This document shows, in pieces, positions 8,637-17,827 of a stretch of DNA of 64,000 nucleotides. Origin of the DNA: Vulcanimicrobiota bacterium (GTDB lineage Bacteria > Vulcanimicrobiota > Vulcanimicrobiia > Vulcanimicrobiales > Vulcanimicrobiaceae). Where the stretch lies: assembly GCA_013036095.1 (NCBI GenBank), contig JAAXCW010000006.1:62001-126000 (forward strand), written 5' to 3'. The notes below the pieces were generated by a model, which searched no databases, had not been told where the DNA came from, and worked only from the letters and a program-made list of their open reading frames with translations. The stretch's first letter is position 1. Each line of letters opens with the position of its first letter. The position numbers and the translations under genes are program-made.

Positions 8637-9581
8637 ATGCTGAAGAATTCTTTGGCGGCACTCTTTGCCGCCGCGCTCCTTGCCGTTTCCCTGGCCCCTG
8701 CGGTCCGCACCGCCGCACAGACGGCGGCCCCGGCCGTTCAGCCGACGCTGCCTCCCTATCAATCTCTGACCCCGGTCCGCGTGCTCGGTATAATCCGCCG
8801 GGTCTTCCGTTCGCACCGCCCGCCGCCGGCCTACGAGACGTACACGATGATCCGCACGCAGTACACGAATTACGCGGCAGAGCCCGGCGCCTCGCCGTAT
8901 CCCGATCCACTCGGCTCGTACACGACGCATTATTGGGTTCGTAACCTCGACCGCGCCGCGCTGACGCGCCGCATCTATCGCGACGACGCCGAAGGGCCGC
9001 CGAGTTTTGACCGCCCCGCGCTCAATGAAGCGACCGATCCCGGCCCGCCGACCGCGGACGTTTTTGCGGCGGCGCCGCGCAATCAGCACATCAACCCGCA
9101 GTCTTACGTTCCGACGCCCGAGCCTTCAACCGAACCGCTCAAGACGATCGGCTCCGTCGTCGCGATCGGCGAGTCCGATTACGACGTTCCGCAGATGACG
9201 GTCGAGCGGAACCTTCTGCACCTGGTCCTGCGGCCTCGCCGCGACCCGGAGCGGAACGTGCTGCGCCAAATTTGGGTGGATAAGAAGAGTTACGAGTTGC
9301 GCCGCATCATCGCGCACGACCGGCTGTTCACCGGCGACGAGGGAATCTTCCCGGTCACCTTCACCTACACGCTCGGCTATTTGAGCGGCCAGCTGGTGGT
9401 GACGCACCTGCACGGCATTGTCGAGCCGCGCGTCGAATCGAACGGAACCCAAACGGTCTACGGCGGCGACGGCGCGACGGTCAACTTCGACTTCACCGAC
9501 ATCACGTTTCCGAGTTCGCTTCCGGAATGGTATTTCAATCCGCGGGAATACGGCCAGCACATCGCGGAGGTGCCAATCTAA
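8637..9581 (+). CDS. Secreted protein of unknown function
   Basis: 314 aa with a Sec signal peptide (MLKNSLAALFAAALLAVSL..., cleavage probably near residues 23-28) and a proline-rich linker. The rest is predicted beta-rich (YETYTMIRTQYTNY; HLVLRPRRDPERNVLRQIWVDKK; PVTFTYTLGYLSGQLVVTHLHG), which loosely recalls LolA/LppX-type lipid-binding domains, but no diagnostic motif was recognised. The ATG at 8637 is followed by a convincing signal peptide. Citrate synthase starts 9 nt downstream. Confidence 0.6.
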   Translation: MLKNSLAALFAAALLAVSLAPAVRTAAQTAAPAVQPTLPPYQSLTPVRVLGIIRRVFRSHRPPPAYETYTMIRTQYTNYAAEPGASPYPDPLGSYTTHYWVRNLDRAALTRRIYRDDAEGPPSFDRPALNEATDPGPPTADVFAAAPRNQHINPQSYVPTPEPSTEPLKTIGSVVAIGESDYDVPQMTVERNLLHLVLRPRRDPERNVLRQIWVDKKSYELRRIIAHDRLFTGDEGIFPVTFTYTLGYLSGQLVVTHLHGIVEPRVESNGTQTVYGGDGATVNFDFTDITFPSSLPEWYFNPREYGQHIAEVPI

Positions 9582-9590
9582 GGAGAGTTT

Positions 9591-10775
9591 ATGTCTACAA
9601 CAGGGATCGTCGTCGACCGCGGCCTCGAAGGCGTCGTCGTCGGCAGCACGCTGCTTTCCAACGTCGAGGGAAAAGAAGGGCGGCTCACCTATCGCGGCTA
9701 CGACATTGACGATTTGGCGCCTAATGCGTGCTTCGAAGAAGTCGTGCACCTGTTGCTGTATGGACGTCTCCCCTCCGCAAAGCAGCTCGACGAGCTGCGT
9801 AAAGAACTCGGCGCACACCGCATGCTGCCCGAGCCGCTCATCAATGCGATGGAACGCGTTCCCAAGGACGCTTGGCCGATGGACGTGCTGCGCACGATCG
9901 TTTCGGGGCTTGCGATTTTCGTGCCGGTCGACGCGCACGGCGCGCATGTTTCAGATGTTCACACCGCGATCGAGTTGATTGCCAAAGTGCCGACCGCCGT
10001 CGCGATGTGGGACCGCATCCGCCGCGGTCTCGAACCGATAGAGCCCCGGCACGATCTTTCGCAGGCGGCGAACTTCCTTTACATGTGCCGCGGCACGGAA
10101 CCGTCCGACGTGGCTGAAGATGCGATGGACACCTATCTCGTGCTGCTGGCGGATCACTCGTTCAACGCATCCACGTTTTCGGCTCGCGTCACGGCTTCGA
10201 CGAAAGCCGATCTGTATGCCGCCGTGACGTCGGCGATCGCAACCCTTGAAGGCGAAGCACACGGCGGCGCGGCTAGCGCCGTTGGCCGCGTGCTGCTCGA
10301 GGTCGGAAAGCCCGAACGCGCCGAAGCGTACGTGCGCGAGGTGCTCGCTCGTGGCGAGCGCATCATGGGCATGGGACATCGCGAATATAAAGTCCGCGAT
10401 CCGCGTGCGCGCCATTTGGAAGCCGTCGCAAAAAAACTGAGCGAGCTGCACGACCCGAAGTGGTACAAGATCGCGCGCGCGCTCGAAGACGCCTCGAATC
10501 TCGTGCTGCGCGAAAAGAAGCCCGACAAGAGCATCTACGCCAACGTCGATTTCTACACGGCGCCGCTCTTTTACAGCTTAGGATTTCCCGGGGATGAGTT
10601 TACGCCAATCTTCGCGTGCGGCCGAATCGCCGGCTGGTCGGCGCACGTACTGGAACAGTTAGCGGATAACCGGTTAATCCGGCCACAAGCGACGTACTCC
10701 GGTCCGCCGGTGCACGCGTTCGAACCGATCGAGCGGCGCACGGGCAACGGCGCGGCCTCTCACCCGTCATCGTAA
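9591..10775 (+). CDS. Citrate synthase / 2-methylcitrate synthase family
   Basis: A 394-aa type II-like citrate synthase condensing acetyl-CoA (or propionyl-CoA) with oxaloacetate. Catalytic residues are visible: His224 in GEAHGGAAS, His263 in MGMGHREYKVRDPRA and Asp320 in ANVDFYTAP; DHSFNASTFSARV (residues 188-200) and the C-terminal RPQATYSGP are also family hallmarks. A good ribosome binding site (AAGGAG) precedes the ATG. The short form could be a true citrate synthase or a methylcitrate synthase; no prp genes are nearby. Its 3' end overlaps alr convergently by 16 bp. Confidence 0.9.
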   Translation: MSTTGIVVDRGLEGVVVGSTLLSNVEGKEGRLTYRGYDIDDLAPNACFEEVVHLLLYGRLPSAKQLDELRKELGAHRMLPEPLINAMERVPKDAWPMDVLRTIVSGLAIFVPVDAHGAHVSDVHTAIELIAKVPTAVAMWDRIRRGLEPIEPRHDLSQAANFLYMCRGTEPSDVAEDAMDTYLVLLADHSFNASTFSARVTASTKADLYAAVTSAIATLEGEAHGGAASAVGRVLLEVGKPERAEAYVREVLARGERIMGMGHREYKVRDPRARHLEAVAKKLSELHDPKWYKIARALEDASNLVLREKKPDKSIYANVDFYTAPLFYSLGFPGDEFTPIFACGRIAGWSAHVLEQLADNRLIRPQATYSGPPVHAFEPIERRTGNGAASHPSS

Positions 10776-11872
10776 GTTCGCGTTAAGCCTTCGGGCAGGC
10801 GCGCCACGATCTCGTAATTGATCGTGCCGGCCCAGTCGGCCCAATCGTCGGCGGAAACCGATGCGCCGCCGTCGCTGCCGATCAGCACGACGCGATCGCC
10901 CGGACGCGCGTTGGTGCCCCCCAAATCGAGGATCGTCATGTTCATGCAGACGCGGCCGGCAATCGGACAGCGTTTTCCGGCGACGACGAATGCGCCGCGA
11001 TTGGAGACCGCGCGCGGAATGCCGTCGGCATAACCGAGCGGCACGACGCCGACCCGCATCGGGCGCGGTGCGCGGAAAGTGCCGCCGTACCCGACGGTTG
11101 TACCGGCCTCGATCTTCCTGACGGCGACGATGCGGCTTTCGAATGAAAGCACCGGTTCGAGTTTTAGCTCCTGCGGCATCGCCGCGCGTGTTTGTTTCGA
11201 CGGCCATAAGCCGTAGAGCGCGATCCCGAAGCGCACCATATCCAAACGCGTTTGCGGCCAGAGCATCGCAGCCGCCGATGCAGCGATGTGACGCGCCGGT
11301 TTCGTGTCGAGCTTCGCGCCGTCGATTGCGGCGTTCAGCGTTTCGACCTGCGCGAGCGTGAATGCAGCGTCCAATTCTTCGGCCGAAGCCAAATGCGAAA
11401 ATATTCCCGTCAGCTCGATGCCGGGCGTGCGCGCGATGCGCTGGATCGCATTTGCTGCTTGTGATGGATCGAGCCCCAAGCGTCGCACGCCGGTGTCAAC
11501 CTTCACTTGGACCGCAAACGTTTTCCCTTGACGGCGAGCCGTGCTCGCGATGGTTTCGAGATAGGCGCCCGTGTCCCAGAGAGTGATCTGCAGGTCGTGC
11601 GCGAGCGCGCCTTCGAGCAATTCGACCGGAGCGGGACCGAGCACTAAAATCGGGACGGTAATGCCGGCGTTTCTCAGCGCCAACCCTTCCTCGATCGAGT
11701 ATACGGCGAGCGCATCAGCGTATTCTACGACAGCGCGCGCCGTTGCGATGAGTCCATGACCGTACGCGTTTGATTTGACGACGAAAGCTGCGCGTGCCGG
11801 TGCCGCGAGCTGACGCAGAGCTTTCGCATTGCGGCGCAGCGCGGCGGTCGAAATGCGCAGCCCGCCGATCAT
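10760..11872 (-). CDS. alr: Alanine racemase
   Basis: A 370-aa PLP fold-type III enzyme making D-Ala for Ddl. The PLP lysine is Lys33 in FVVKSNAYGHG. The second catalytic Tyr lies in VGYGGTF, and GYADGIPR and the C-terminal GDRVVLIG are present. The frame is open for 128 more codons upstream, but that part has no family similarity; the ATG at 11872 gives the correct N-terminus. It overlaps the upstream membrane-protein gene by 4 nt. Confidence 0.94.
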   Translation of the reverse strand: MIGGLRISTAALRRNAKALRQLAAPARAAFVVKSNAYGHGLIATARAVVEYADALAVYSIEEGLALRNAGITVPILVLGPAPVELLEGALAHDLQITLWDTGAYLETIASTARRQGKTFAVQVKVDTGVRRLGLDPSQAANAIQRIARTPGIELTGIFSHLASAEELDAAFTLAQVETLNAAIDGAKLDTKPARHIAASAAAMLWPQTRLDMVRFGIALYGLWPSKQTRAAMPQELKLEPVLSFESRIVAVRKIEAGTTVGYGGTFRAPRPMRVGVVPLGYADGIPRAVSNRGAFVVAGKRCPIAGRVCMNMTILDLGGTNARPGDRVVLIGSDGGASVSADDWADWAGTINYEIVARLPEGLTRTYDDG

Positions 11873-12279
11873 CGCGCGCGCTCGAAGAGCCGCGCAATCA
11901 GCGCGACGGGCAATCCAAAAAACACACACGTCACGCTCAGGCCAAACGCGACTTGCTGCGCGGTATGAATCTGCTCGGCGGCGATGCCGTAAAGCACGAG
12001 CTGCGTCACGACGTACACGACGACCCCGAACGACAGCCCCGAGAGAACCGGAAAGCGGTTGACCTGCGGCTGAGTGGCGGCGAGGTAGGCGTAACCCACG
12101 CCCCACGCCAGGCACGCGGCAGCGTAAAGGGCAGCGTAGGGGGCTAATTGAGCGTCGGCGCCCATGCGGCGGAGCGCGGCCGGGAAGTAGACGATTCCAA
12201 AGAGGACGCCACCTGCTGCCCCCTCTGCGGCGCCCATCAAGGCGACGCGGGCCCACACCGTAAGCCGACCTTTACGCAA
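11869..12279 (-). CDS. Small integral membrane protein of unknown function
   Basis: 136 aa with four hydrophobic segments (about residues 10-32, 45-66, 78-102, 108-130), short loops and a basic C-terminal RLFERAR. No enzymatic motif is visible. The C-terminus overlaps the alr start codon by 4 nt, so the two are probably co-translated. It diverges from the lipoprotein gene at 12400, and the 120-nt spacer carries that gene's promoter. Confidence 0.65.
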   Translation of the reverse strand: MRKGRLTVWARVALMGAAEGAAGGVLFGIVYFPAALRRMGADAQLAPYAALYAAACLAWGVGYAYLAATQPQVNRFPVLSGLSFGVVVYVVTQLVLYGIAAEQIHTAQQVAFGLSVTCVFFGLPVALIARLFERAR

Positions 12280-12348
12280 ACTTTACCGCCACTTCTTGAA
12301 AATAGTTCTTTCTGCTCAATTAATTTGAATGGTCTTCGGCACCACACG

Positions 12349-12357
12349 TGCTATATT
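12349..12357 (+). promoter_or_regulatory. Extended -10 promoter of the DUF4382-like lipoprotein gene
   Basis: TGCTATATT (TG at 12349-12350, hexamer 12352-12357) is an extended -10 element 42 nt upstream of the TTG start at 12400. No good -35 is seen at 17 bp. A GGAGG ribosome binding site follows at 12386-12390. The rest of the divergent spacer (12280-12348) is AT-richer and shows no other clear site. Confidence 0.5.
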
Positions 12358-12399
12358 CGCATCACGGGTCGGAACTTTAGGTCACGGAGGATAGAGCGC

Positions 12400-13455
12400 T
12401 TGAAGCGATACTTTAGGGCTTTCTACGCTTTGCTATTGGCGTTTGCGCCGGCGGCCTGTGCGATGCACGGGCAGTCGGCTACGCCCACGGCGCTCCCTCC
12501 ATATAACCCGTCGAACCTGGTTCAGCCTCTCGATCTTCACGGCGGAATCGCCACAGCGCCCACAACGCCCACGGCGCCCACGACGTCCACGACGGACGTC
12601 ACCATTGGCGACGCGCCTCCCGCGTTCTTGGGCCGCGGTCTAGCCAGCGTGAATCTCGCCATTAGTGAAATTGATTTCGTCGATGCCGCGGGCAGAAGTA
12701 AATTGGTCGCAAACTACGCAGCGCCCCTTGTCGTCGACCTGCTCGAATACCAGGACGGTTCGGGCGCCAGCGTCGGTCGGACTGACGTGAACACACTGCA
12801 AACCTACCAGCAAGTGAGATTCGTTATCGACACGGCCGCTAGTAACGTGGTGTATGCTGGCGGCTTCAGCGCGCCTTTGAATTTCGTCACCGATAGCGAC
12901 AGTTCGTCGTCGCATGCCGGCAGAACGACAAGCACGACTTATCTCGGAGCGGGACGCGTTGCGATCACGCAAAGCGGATCGTTCACCATTGGCGGCGGCG
13001 CGAGCGAACTCGTGAACGCCGACTTCAACCTGATGGAATCGCTACGGTCGTCGATCGATTCCGAACGCCGCGACGGCAACGACGATAACTCGGCCGTGCA
13101 GGGCGGATTCGGATTGGCAGTGCGTCCCACGATGTTCGTGGCCGCAAATTCCAACGAAGGCAGCATTACGGGCACCGTCGTCAGCGATGATGGGCGCCCG
13201 GTCTCCAACGCGGTCGTCGTGGCATTCGGCCAAGGGCAAGTCGGCAACAGCGTTGCCACCAACTCCTCGGGTAACTTCTTGCTGCATACGCTAGCCGCGG
13301 GTTCATACCGCTTGGATGTGTACAACCACTACACCAACTCGGCCGGCGCGACTTTTTCATCGGAGGGTTCTAGCTCGGATCGCAATCGCGTGAGGGGACA
13401 GACGATCATCGTCAGTCCCGGGCAAACGGCTAACGCAGGAATAATCAGGGACTAG
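12400..13455 (+). CDS. Lipoprotein with DUF4382-like and carboxypeptidase-regulatory-like domains
   Basis: The start is the TTG at 12400: GGAGG lies 9 nt before it, and it yields a lipoprotein signal LKRYFRAFYALLLAFAPAAC with the lipobox Cys at residue 20. The frame is open further upstream but without signal or homology. The 351-aa protein has a Thr/Pro-rich spacer (PTTPTAPTTSTTD). It is followed by a DUF4382-like domain (TIGDAPPAFLGRGLASVNL...), then SGSFTIGGGASELVNADFNL, and a C-terminal beta-sandwich GSITGTVVSDDGRPVSNAVV of the CarboxypepD_reg type. It is probably surface-anchored; function unknown. Confidence 0.72.
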   Translation: MKRYFRAFYALLLAFAPAACAMHGQSATPTALPPYNPSNLVQPLDLHGGIATAPTTPTAPTTSTTDVTIGDAPPAFLGRGLASVNLAISEIDFVDAAGRSKLVANYAAPLVVDLLEYQDGSGASVGRTDVNTLQTYQQVRFVIDTAASNVVYAGGFSAPLNFVTDSDSSSSHAGRTTSTTYLGAGRVAITQSGSFTIGGGASELVNADFNLMESLRSSIDSERRDGNDDNSAVQGGFGLAVRPTMFVAANSNEGSITGTVVSDDGRPVSNAVVVAFGQGQVGNSVATNSSGNFLLHTLAAGSYRLDVYNHYTNSAGATFSSEGSSSDRNRVRGQTIIVSPGQTANAGIIRD

Positions 13456-13466
13456 CGGCGCCAAGA

Positions 13467-15026
13467 ATGCACGTGCAAGGCGAACGCCTAAAAACCCAGG
13501 CCGACGTCTCGACGAGTCTGCAACTCGCCGCGGATCTCGCGCGCAGAGCGCGGCGCGACGAGGCCCTATTGGAGCTGACGGGCTGCGAAGATTGGCCCGC
13601 GCCGTTCAAAGAACAAGGCTTGCTGTTGCGTGCGGACGTGCTGTCGCGGCGCAGCCCAATCCTCGGCTTGGAGTCGCTTGCGGTTCACTCCGAGGACTTT
13701 AAGTCGTCTGAAGGACGATTCGGATATCTGATCCTCTCGGCGTTTTCGTACGTTAACAGCCGCAACTTCGACGGGGCGCGCGACATGCTGGCAAGCGCGC
13801 AAGAACTCGTCGGTGAGAGTTTGGAACGCGCTGCGCGTTTGGGCTATGAACGGTCGCGCCTGTTGTGGGCGACGCGGCGTTACGATCCCGAAAGCGACGA
13901 CATCGCGCTCGCTATGAGCGACCCGTCACCGGACGCGCAATTTAAGGCATTGGCATTGCGCTCATGGATGTACGCGGGCCTAGAAAACTACGACGCCCAA
14001 ACCCGCGATTTGCGTGGCGCATTCGAGCAGTACGAAGGCAACAAGGAGAGCTGCGACATTACTGCCGTAGCGATCTATTTGCGTGGCTTGTTGGGATTGG
14101 CCGTCGAGCGGGGCGATCACGAATCGATGCTGATCGGCCAACGCGTGTACGAAACGCTCGAGTGGACGCCCGATATCCAGGATTTGCGCTTTATCTGCGT
14201 TCGCGCGCTGGCATGGCACGCGTTCCATGAAGGCGATCCGGGACGCGCTCAATGGCTGTTTAAAGACTCCAAAGAGCTGGCGCCGACGCTGGCTTGGAAG
14301 GTCATGGCGCACATCGACCGCGCGTACGTTGCGAAAATGAATATGAACGAAGCTTGGGCGGCCGAGGAGCTCGCGCAGGCGGACGCGCTAGCCGGCGAAG
14401 TCGAGTGGGACGCGACGCACGGCGAAGAGCGGCAAGCGTTGGTCATGCTCGCGGAACTGTTCTCCTCGACCGACATGGCGCAGGCGCAGCGTTACGTCTC
14501 GATTTATAGCTCGCTGGGCAAGGACAGTCTCGATCCGACGCTGGCCTCAGGACACGACCGGCGCTCGATCGCGTACGAGAAGTATGCCGCGGGCCGGGTG
14601 CAAGCCGTACTCGGAAACGTGAAGCTTGCCAAAGAGTCGCTGGAGTTTGCCTACGACGTATTCTCTCAGATAAAGCACCCCTACCGCGCTGCACTCGCCG
14701 CTGCGGCGCTCTTCGAAGTAACCGAAGATCTGCAGTGGCTTGAAAAAGCGCGTGCGCAAGCCGGGCTCTTTGCAAAGAGTCCGTTCTTCCGCCGGCTCTC
14801 CGAATTGGATAAGGTCGAGGAACAGCGCGTCCTCTCGGGTTTGACGCCGATGCAGCGGCAGATCGCTATTGCGGTTTCGCAAGGCGCCGATCTCGACGAC
14901 CTCTCTCACCGGTTCAGCCGCAGCAGATTCACGCTCGAGAAACAGATCGAGATCATCTTTGCCGCTTTGGGCGTGGAGTCGCGTCATGCGCTTCGCGCCG
15001 AGTTACGGCAACGTAAGATGCTGTGA
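13467..15026 (+). CDS. Helical-repeat protein with LuxR-like C-terminal helix-turn-helix
   Basis: 519 aa, almost entirely alpha-helical and TPR-like, with repeated Ala/Leu-rich helical pairs from residue 15 to about 450. The last 60 residues (LTPMQRQIAIAVSQGADLDD..., then a segment ending AALGVESRHALRAEL) follow the LuxR/GerE pattern but lack the usual KEIA and TVK residues. It may be a divergent DNA-binding or pseudo-HTH domain. The stop overlaps the GTG of the following c-di-GMP protein, so the two are probably made together. I do not recognise a named family. Confidence 0.6.
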   Translation: MHVQGERLKTQADVSTSLQLAADLARRARRDEALLELTGCEDWPAPFKEQGLLLRADVLSRRSPILGLESLAVHSEDFKSSEGRFGYLILSAFSYVNSRNFDGARDMLASAQELVGESLERAARLGYERSRLLWATRRYDPESDDIALAMSDPSPDAQFKALALRSWMYAGLENYDAQTRDLRGAFEQYEGNKESCDITAVAIYLRGLLGLAVERGDHESMLIGQRVYETLEWTPDIQDLRFICVRALAWHAFHEGDPGRAQWLFKDSKELAPTLAWKVMAHIDRAYVAKMNMNEAWAAEELAQADALAGEVEWDATHGEERQALVMLAELFSSTDMAQAQRYVSIYSSLGKDSLDPTLASGHDRRSIAYEKYAAGRVQAVLGNVKLAKESLEFAYDVFSQIKHPYRAALAAAALFEVTEDLQWLEKARAQAGLFAKSPFFRRLSELDKVEEQRVLSGLTPMQRQIAIAVSQGADLDDLSHRFSRSRFTLEKQIEIIFAALGVESRHALRAELRQRKML

Positions 15027-17260
15027 AGCCCGCCGCTCAGGCGGGCATGAATACTCGCATCGTCATCCTCGCCGTGCTGGTGGCGCTCTGCTTCCTGGCG
15101 TTTTTCGTTGCGGCGACCGAGCGCGCCGAGCCACTGGTTCTCGCAATCTACGCCGCTGCCGGCAGCATCGTCATCTGCGTTGCCGCAAAACTCTTGGTCA
15201 GCGACGGAATCGCTTCGATCCGCGGCTTGACCGAACGCGGCTACAACGTCGTGGAGAGCATCCCCGACGGTTTTTTTATCATCGACAAAGACTGGCGCTT
15301 CTCGCACGTCAACGAGCGGGCCGAGGAGCTGCTGCGTAAAGACGCGGGCCAGCTTATCGGCATGCGCGTCCAAGAAGTTCTGGACCCGCTGGCATCCGAT
15401 CTCGTCCCGGAAATGTTGAGCGTCCGCGGCCAAGGCGTTCCGCTCGAAAGATTGCAGCACTTTCAGTCGACCGACAGATGGATCGAGATCCGGATGCAGC
15501 CCGCGCGGGACGAGCTGCTCGTTCATTTGCGCGACGTGACCGAACGCAAGAACAGCGAATTGCTGCTAAAGACGAGCGCGAGTCTGCGTTTGCTGCTTTC
15601 GCAAATGCCGGCTGTGGTGTGGACGGTCGACCGCGATCTGCGTTTGACTTCGATCCGCGGAGCTGCAGAGCAGCGGCTCTGCGCCGACGATCTTGTCGGC
15701 GGCCCATACGGCGCCAGCATCGACGATCCCGACCAGCGGCGTGCGGCATTGCTCGAACTTCGGCGTGCGCTCGGCGGCGAGGCCGTGCGTTACGAAACGC
15801 GCCAAAACGGCCGCTGGCTGCAGAACGACGTCGAACCCCTGCGCGATGCCGAAGGCACGCTGACCGGCGCGATCGGCGTGATGCTCGACGTCACCGACGT
15901 GCGGGAAAGTGCCGAGCGCTTTTCGCGGCTGGCACGTCAAGATGTTATGACGCAACTGCCCAACCGGCTGGCGCTCGAAGAATCGCTCTCGGCTATTCTC
16001 GACGATGCCGCTGCGAAAAAAGGCCCGGTCGCCGCGCTCTTCATCGACATCGACCGTTTCAAGACCATCAACGACACGCTCGGTCACCGCGTCGGCGACG
16101 AGCTCTTGCGCGGTATCGCTACTCGTCTGCAGGAGCGCCTGATCAATCGTGCTTCGATCTTCCGTTCGGGAGGCGACGAGTTCGTCGTGATCATCGACGG
16201 CATCGGCGATCAGCGCAGCGTCGTATCGGTCGCGATGGGCGTCCTCGCCACGTTCCAGGAGCCGTTCGTCATCGACAGCCGCGAGCTGTTCGTGACCGCA
16301 AGCATCGGCACGAGTCTGTTCCCGCAGAACGCGCGCACAGCCGAAGAGCTGATCGCGTTCGCCGATTCCGCGATGTACAGCGCCAAAGAGGCTGGGCGCA
16401 ACAACGTCAAGTCCTACGACGGCACGATGCATGCGAACGTGCTCGAACGTATGAGCCTGGAGCAAGATCTTCGTCAAGCGCTGACGCGGGGTGAATTACA
16501 GCTGCTCTTTCAGCCGATCGTCGACGTGTTAACCAAACGCATCGTCACGGCCGAGGCGCTGGTGCGCTGGCAGCATCCGACGCTCGGCGAGCTTTTGCCC
16601 GAAGTCTTCATCCCAATCGCCGAAGAGAGCGGGACCATCGTCGAGATGAGCCGCTGGGTGCTCAAGCAAGCCTGCAGCACCGCCGCGCGCATCCGGCAGA
16701 TGGCGGCGCCCGAGTTTCGGGTTTCGGTCAATCTCTCGCCGCGCGACTTTTACGAACAGGATTGCGCCGCGACGATCGGCGCGGTGCTCGCCGAAACCGG
16801 GCTGCCGGCACGCGCGCTCGAGCTCGAGGTCACCGAAAACATCGTGCTCAACGATCTCGCCGTCGCCACGCTGCTGCGCATTCACGCGATGGGCGTGCAG
16901 ATCGTCGTCGACGATTTCGGCAAGGGCTACAGCTCGCTCAGTTACATCAAACGGCTTCCGGTCCACGCGATCAAGATCGACAAGGGCTTCATCGATGATG
17001 TCACGCGCGACCCGTACGACCAAGGTATCGTGAAGGCCATCGCGACCCTGGCGCAGACCCTCGGCCTTCGCGTCATTGCCGAGGGCATCGAAACCGAGTC
17101 CCAGTGGGAGTTCGTCCGCGCCCTGCGGTGCGACCAAGCCCAGGGCTACCTCTTCCACCGCCCGATGCCCCGTGGCGACCTGATGGCCAGCATTGCCGCG
17201 CAAGAGTCGGCCCAAAGCGGCTCGAGCCCCCGCGTCGTCCCAATAAACCGCGCCCTCTAG
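15023..17260 (+). CDS. Membrane-anchored PAS-GGDEF-EAL cyclic-di-GMP signalling protein
   Basis: 745 aa. Two N-terminal hydrophobic segments (about residues 9-31 and 36-55) precede two PAS domains (about 70-165 and 180-300). The GGDEF domain follows, with an intact GGDEF at 383-387, and then an EAL domain with EALVRW from residue 511, ENIVLND, DDFGKGYSS and KIDKGFI. Both domains keep catalytic residues, so synthesis and hydrolysis of c-di-GMP are both possible. The GTG at 15023 overlaps the upstream stop; an alternative ATG is at 15047. A perfect 7-bp hairpin (15028-15046) lies between the two candidate starts. Confidence 0.9.
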   Translation: MKPAAQAGMNTRIVILAVLVALCFLAFFVAATERAEPLVLAIYAAAGSIVICVAAKLLVSDGIASIRGLTERGYNVVESIPDGFFIIDKDWRFSHVNERAEELLRKDAGQLIGMRVQEVLDPLASDLVPEMLSVRGQGVPLERLQHFQSTDRWIEIRMQPARDELLVHLRDVTERKNSELLLKTSASLRLLLSQMPAVVWTVDRDLRLTSIRGAAEQRLCADDLVGGPYGASIDDPDQRRAALLELRRALGGEAVRYETRQNGRWLQNDVEPLRDAEGTLTGAIGVMLDVTDVRESAERFSRLARQDVMTQLPNRLALEESLSAILDDAAAKKGPVAALFIDIDRFKTINDTLGHRVGDELLRGIATRLQERLINRASIFRSGGDEFVVIIDGIGDQRSVVSVAMGVLATFQEPFVIDSRELFVTASIGTSLFPQNARTAEELIAFADSAMYSAKEAGRNNVKSYDGTMHANVLERMSLEQDLRQALTRGELQLLFQPIVDVLTKRIVTAEALVRWQHPTLGELLPEVFIPIAEESGTIVEMSRWVLKQACSTAARIRQMAAPEFRVSVNLSPRDFYEQDCAATIGAVLAETGLPARALELEVTENIVLNDLAVATLLRIHAMGVQIVVDDFGKGYSSLSYIKRLPVHAIKIDKGFIDDVTRDPYDQGIVKAIATLAQTLGLRVIAEGIETESQWEFVRALRCDQAQGYLFHRPMPRGDLMASIAAQESAQSGSSPRVVPINRAL
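15028..15046 (+). other. Hairpin at the 5' end of the GGDEF-EAL gene
   Basis: GCCCGCC (15028-15034) and GGCGGGC (15040-15046) form a perfect 7-bp stem with loop GCTCA, immediately after the upstream stop and ending exactly one base before ATG 15047. There is no T tract, so it is not a classical terminator. It could limit ribosome access to the downstream start. Confidence 0.5.
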
Positions 17261-17320
17261 GCCGGCTTCTCCGGGTCATTATCCTTTGAAGGCATGTATA
17301 GACTCTGCTATGCTTGGGCT

Positions 17321-17563
17321 ATGGACCAGGGAACAAAGCGCATAGTCACCTACGCAGTCCCGACCGTGCTTCTTTTCACGGCTGCGGCCTATTTCAAATG
17401 GCAGGCTCATTGGCTTATTCTCCCGGGCTACGGTCACGGAAGCTGGTCGACGTTCATTATCCACCCCGGCTACTACATTCTTGAGGTCCTAGCCCTCGGG
17501 CTCGCGATCTTCGGTGTAGTCATGACGATCATAGCGATACTCGTTTATCTTCGGGCACAATGA
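17321..17563 (+). CDS. Small two-TM membrane protein of unknown function
   Basis: About 80 aa if initiated at ATG 17321 (MDQGTKRIVTYAVP...); an in-frame ATG at 17294 would add nine residues. Two hydrophobic helices are predicted (about residues 9-25 and 50-77). No recognised family. It is isolated between the GGDEF-EAL gene and groESL. Confidence 0.5.
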   Translation: MDQGTKRIVTYAVPTVLLFTAAAYFKWQAHWLILPGYGHGSWSTFIIHPGYYILEVLALGLAIFGVVMTIIAILVYLRAQ

Positions 17564-17791
17564 GAAGAGAACAATGCCGAGCCTAAACCTGATGACGCGG
17601 CCTGTATGCGCCGGCTCGTCGGGCGTTTTTAAGACGCCTTCTTAAGAGCGCTCTTTTTCGCCGTTATCGTTCTTCACGGATATCGTACGCGCTCGCCGGG
17701 CTTGGGTCGGTACATGGGCCCCTTTCCTCCCAAGCATAGCCTTTGAGGGCGATTGACTCCGTGGGCGCGGATAATGACCGCTTCTCGGGCC
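17564..17791. other. Non-coding spacer upstream of the groES promoter
   Basis: No credible gene is visible. It contains a short stem GGCGT...ACGCC in 17618-17640 and a self-complementary AAGAGCGCTCTT followed by TTT (17644-17658), a weak terminator candidate for the small membrane protein gene. The remainder shows nothing recognisable. Confidence 0.4.
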
Positions 17792-17820
17792 TTGCAGTCC
17801 CGGCCGGAGTCTGCTAAGAT
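17792..17820 (+). promoter_or_regulatory. Sigma-70-type promoter of groESL
   Basis: TTGCAG (17792-17797) and TAAGAT (17815-17820) are separated by exactly 17 bp, giving a good vegetative promoter with transcription expected to start near 17827, at the edge of the CIRCE-like operator and about 70 nt before the groES GTG. Confidence 0.75.
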
Positions 17821-17827
17821 TTCGAGG

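Noticed and set aside
11873-12256. 128-codon N-terminal extension of alr
   Set aside because: It is antisense-like, Arg-rich and overlaps the membrane protein gene; the family N-terminus starts at ATG 11872.
17640-17660. Possible terminator AAGAGCGCTCTT-TTT
   Set aside because: As a fully self-complementary 12-mer it leaves at most a 4-bp stem with a 4-nt loop; kept only as a weak note in the spacer entry.
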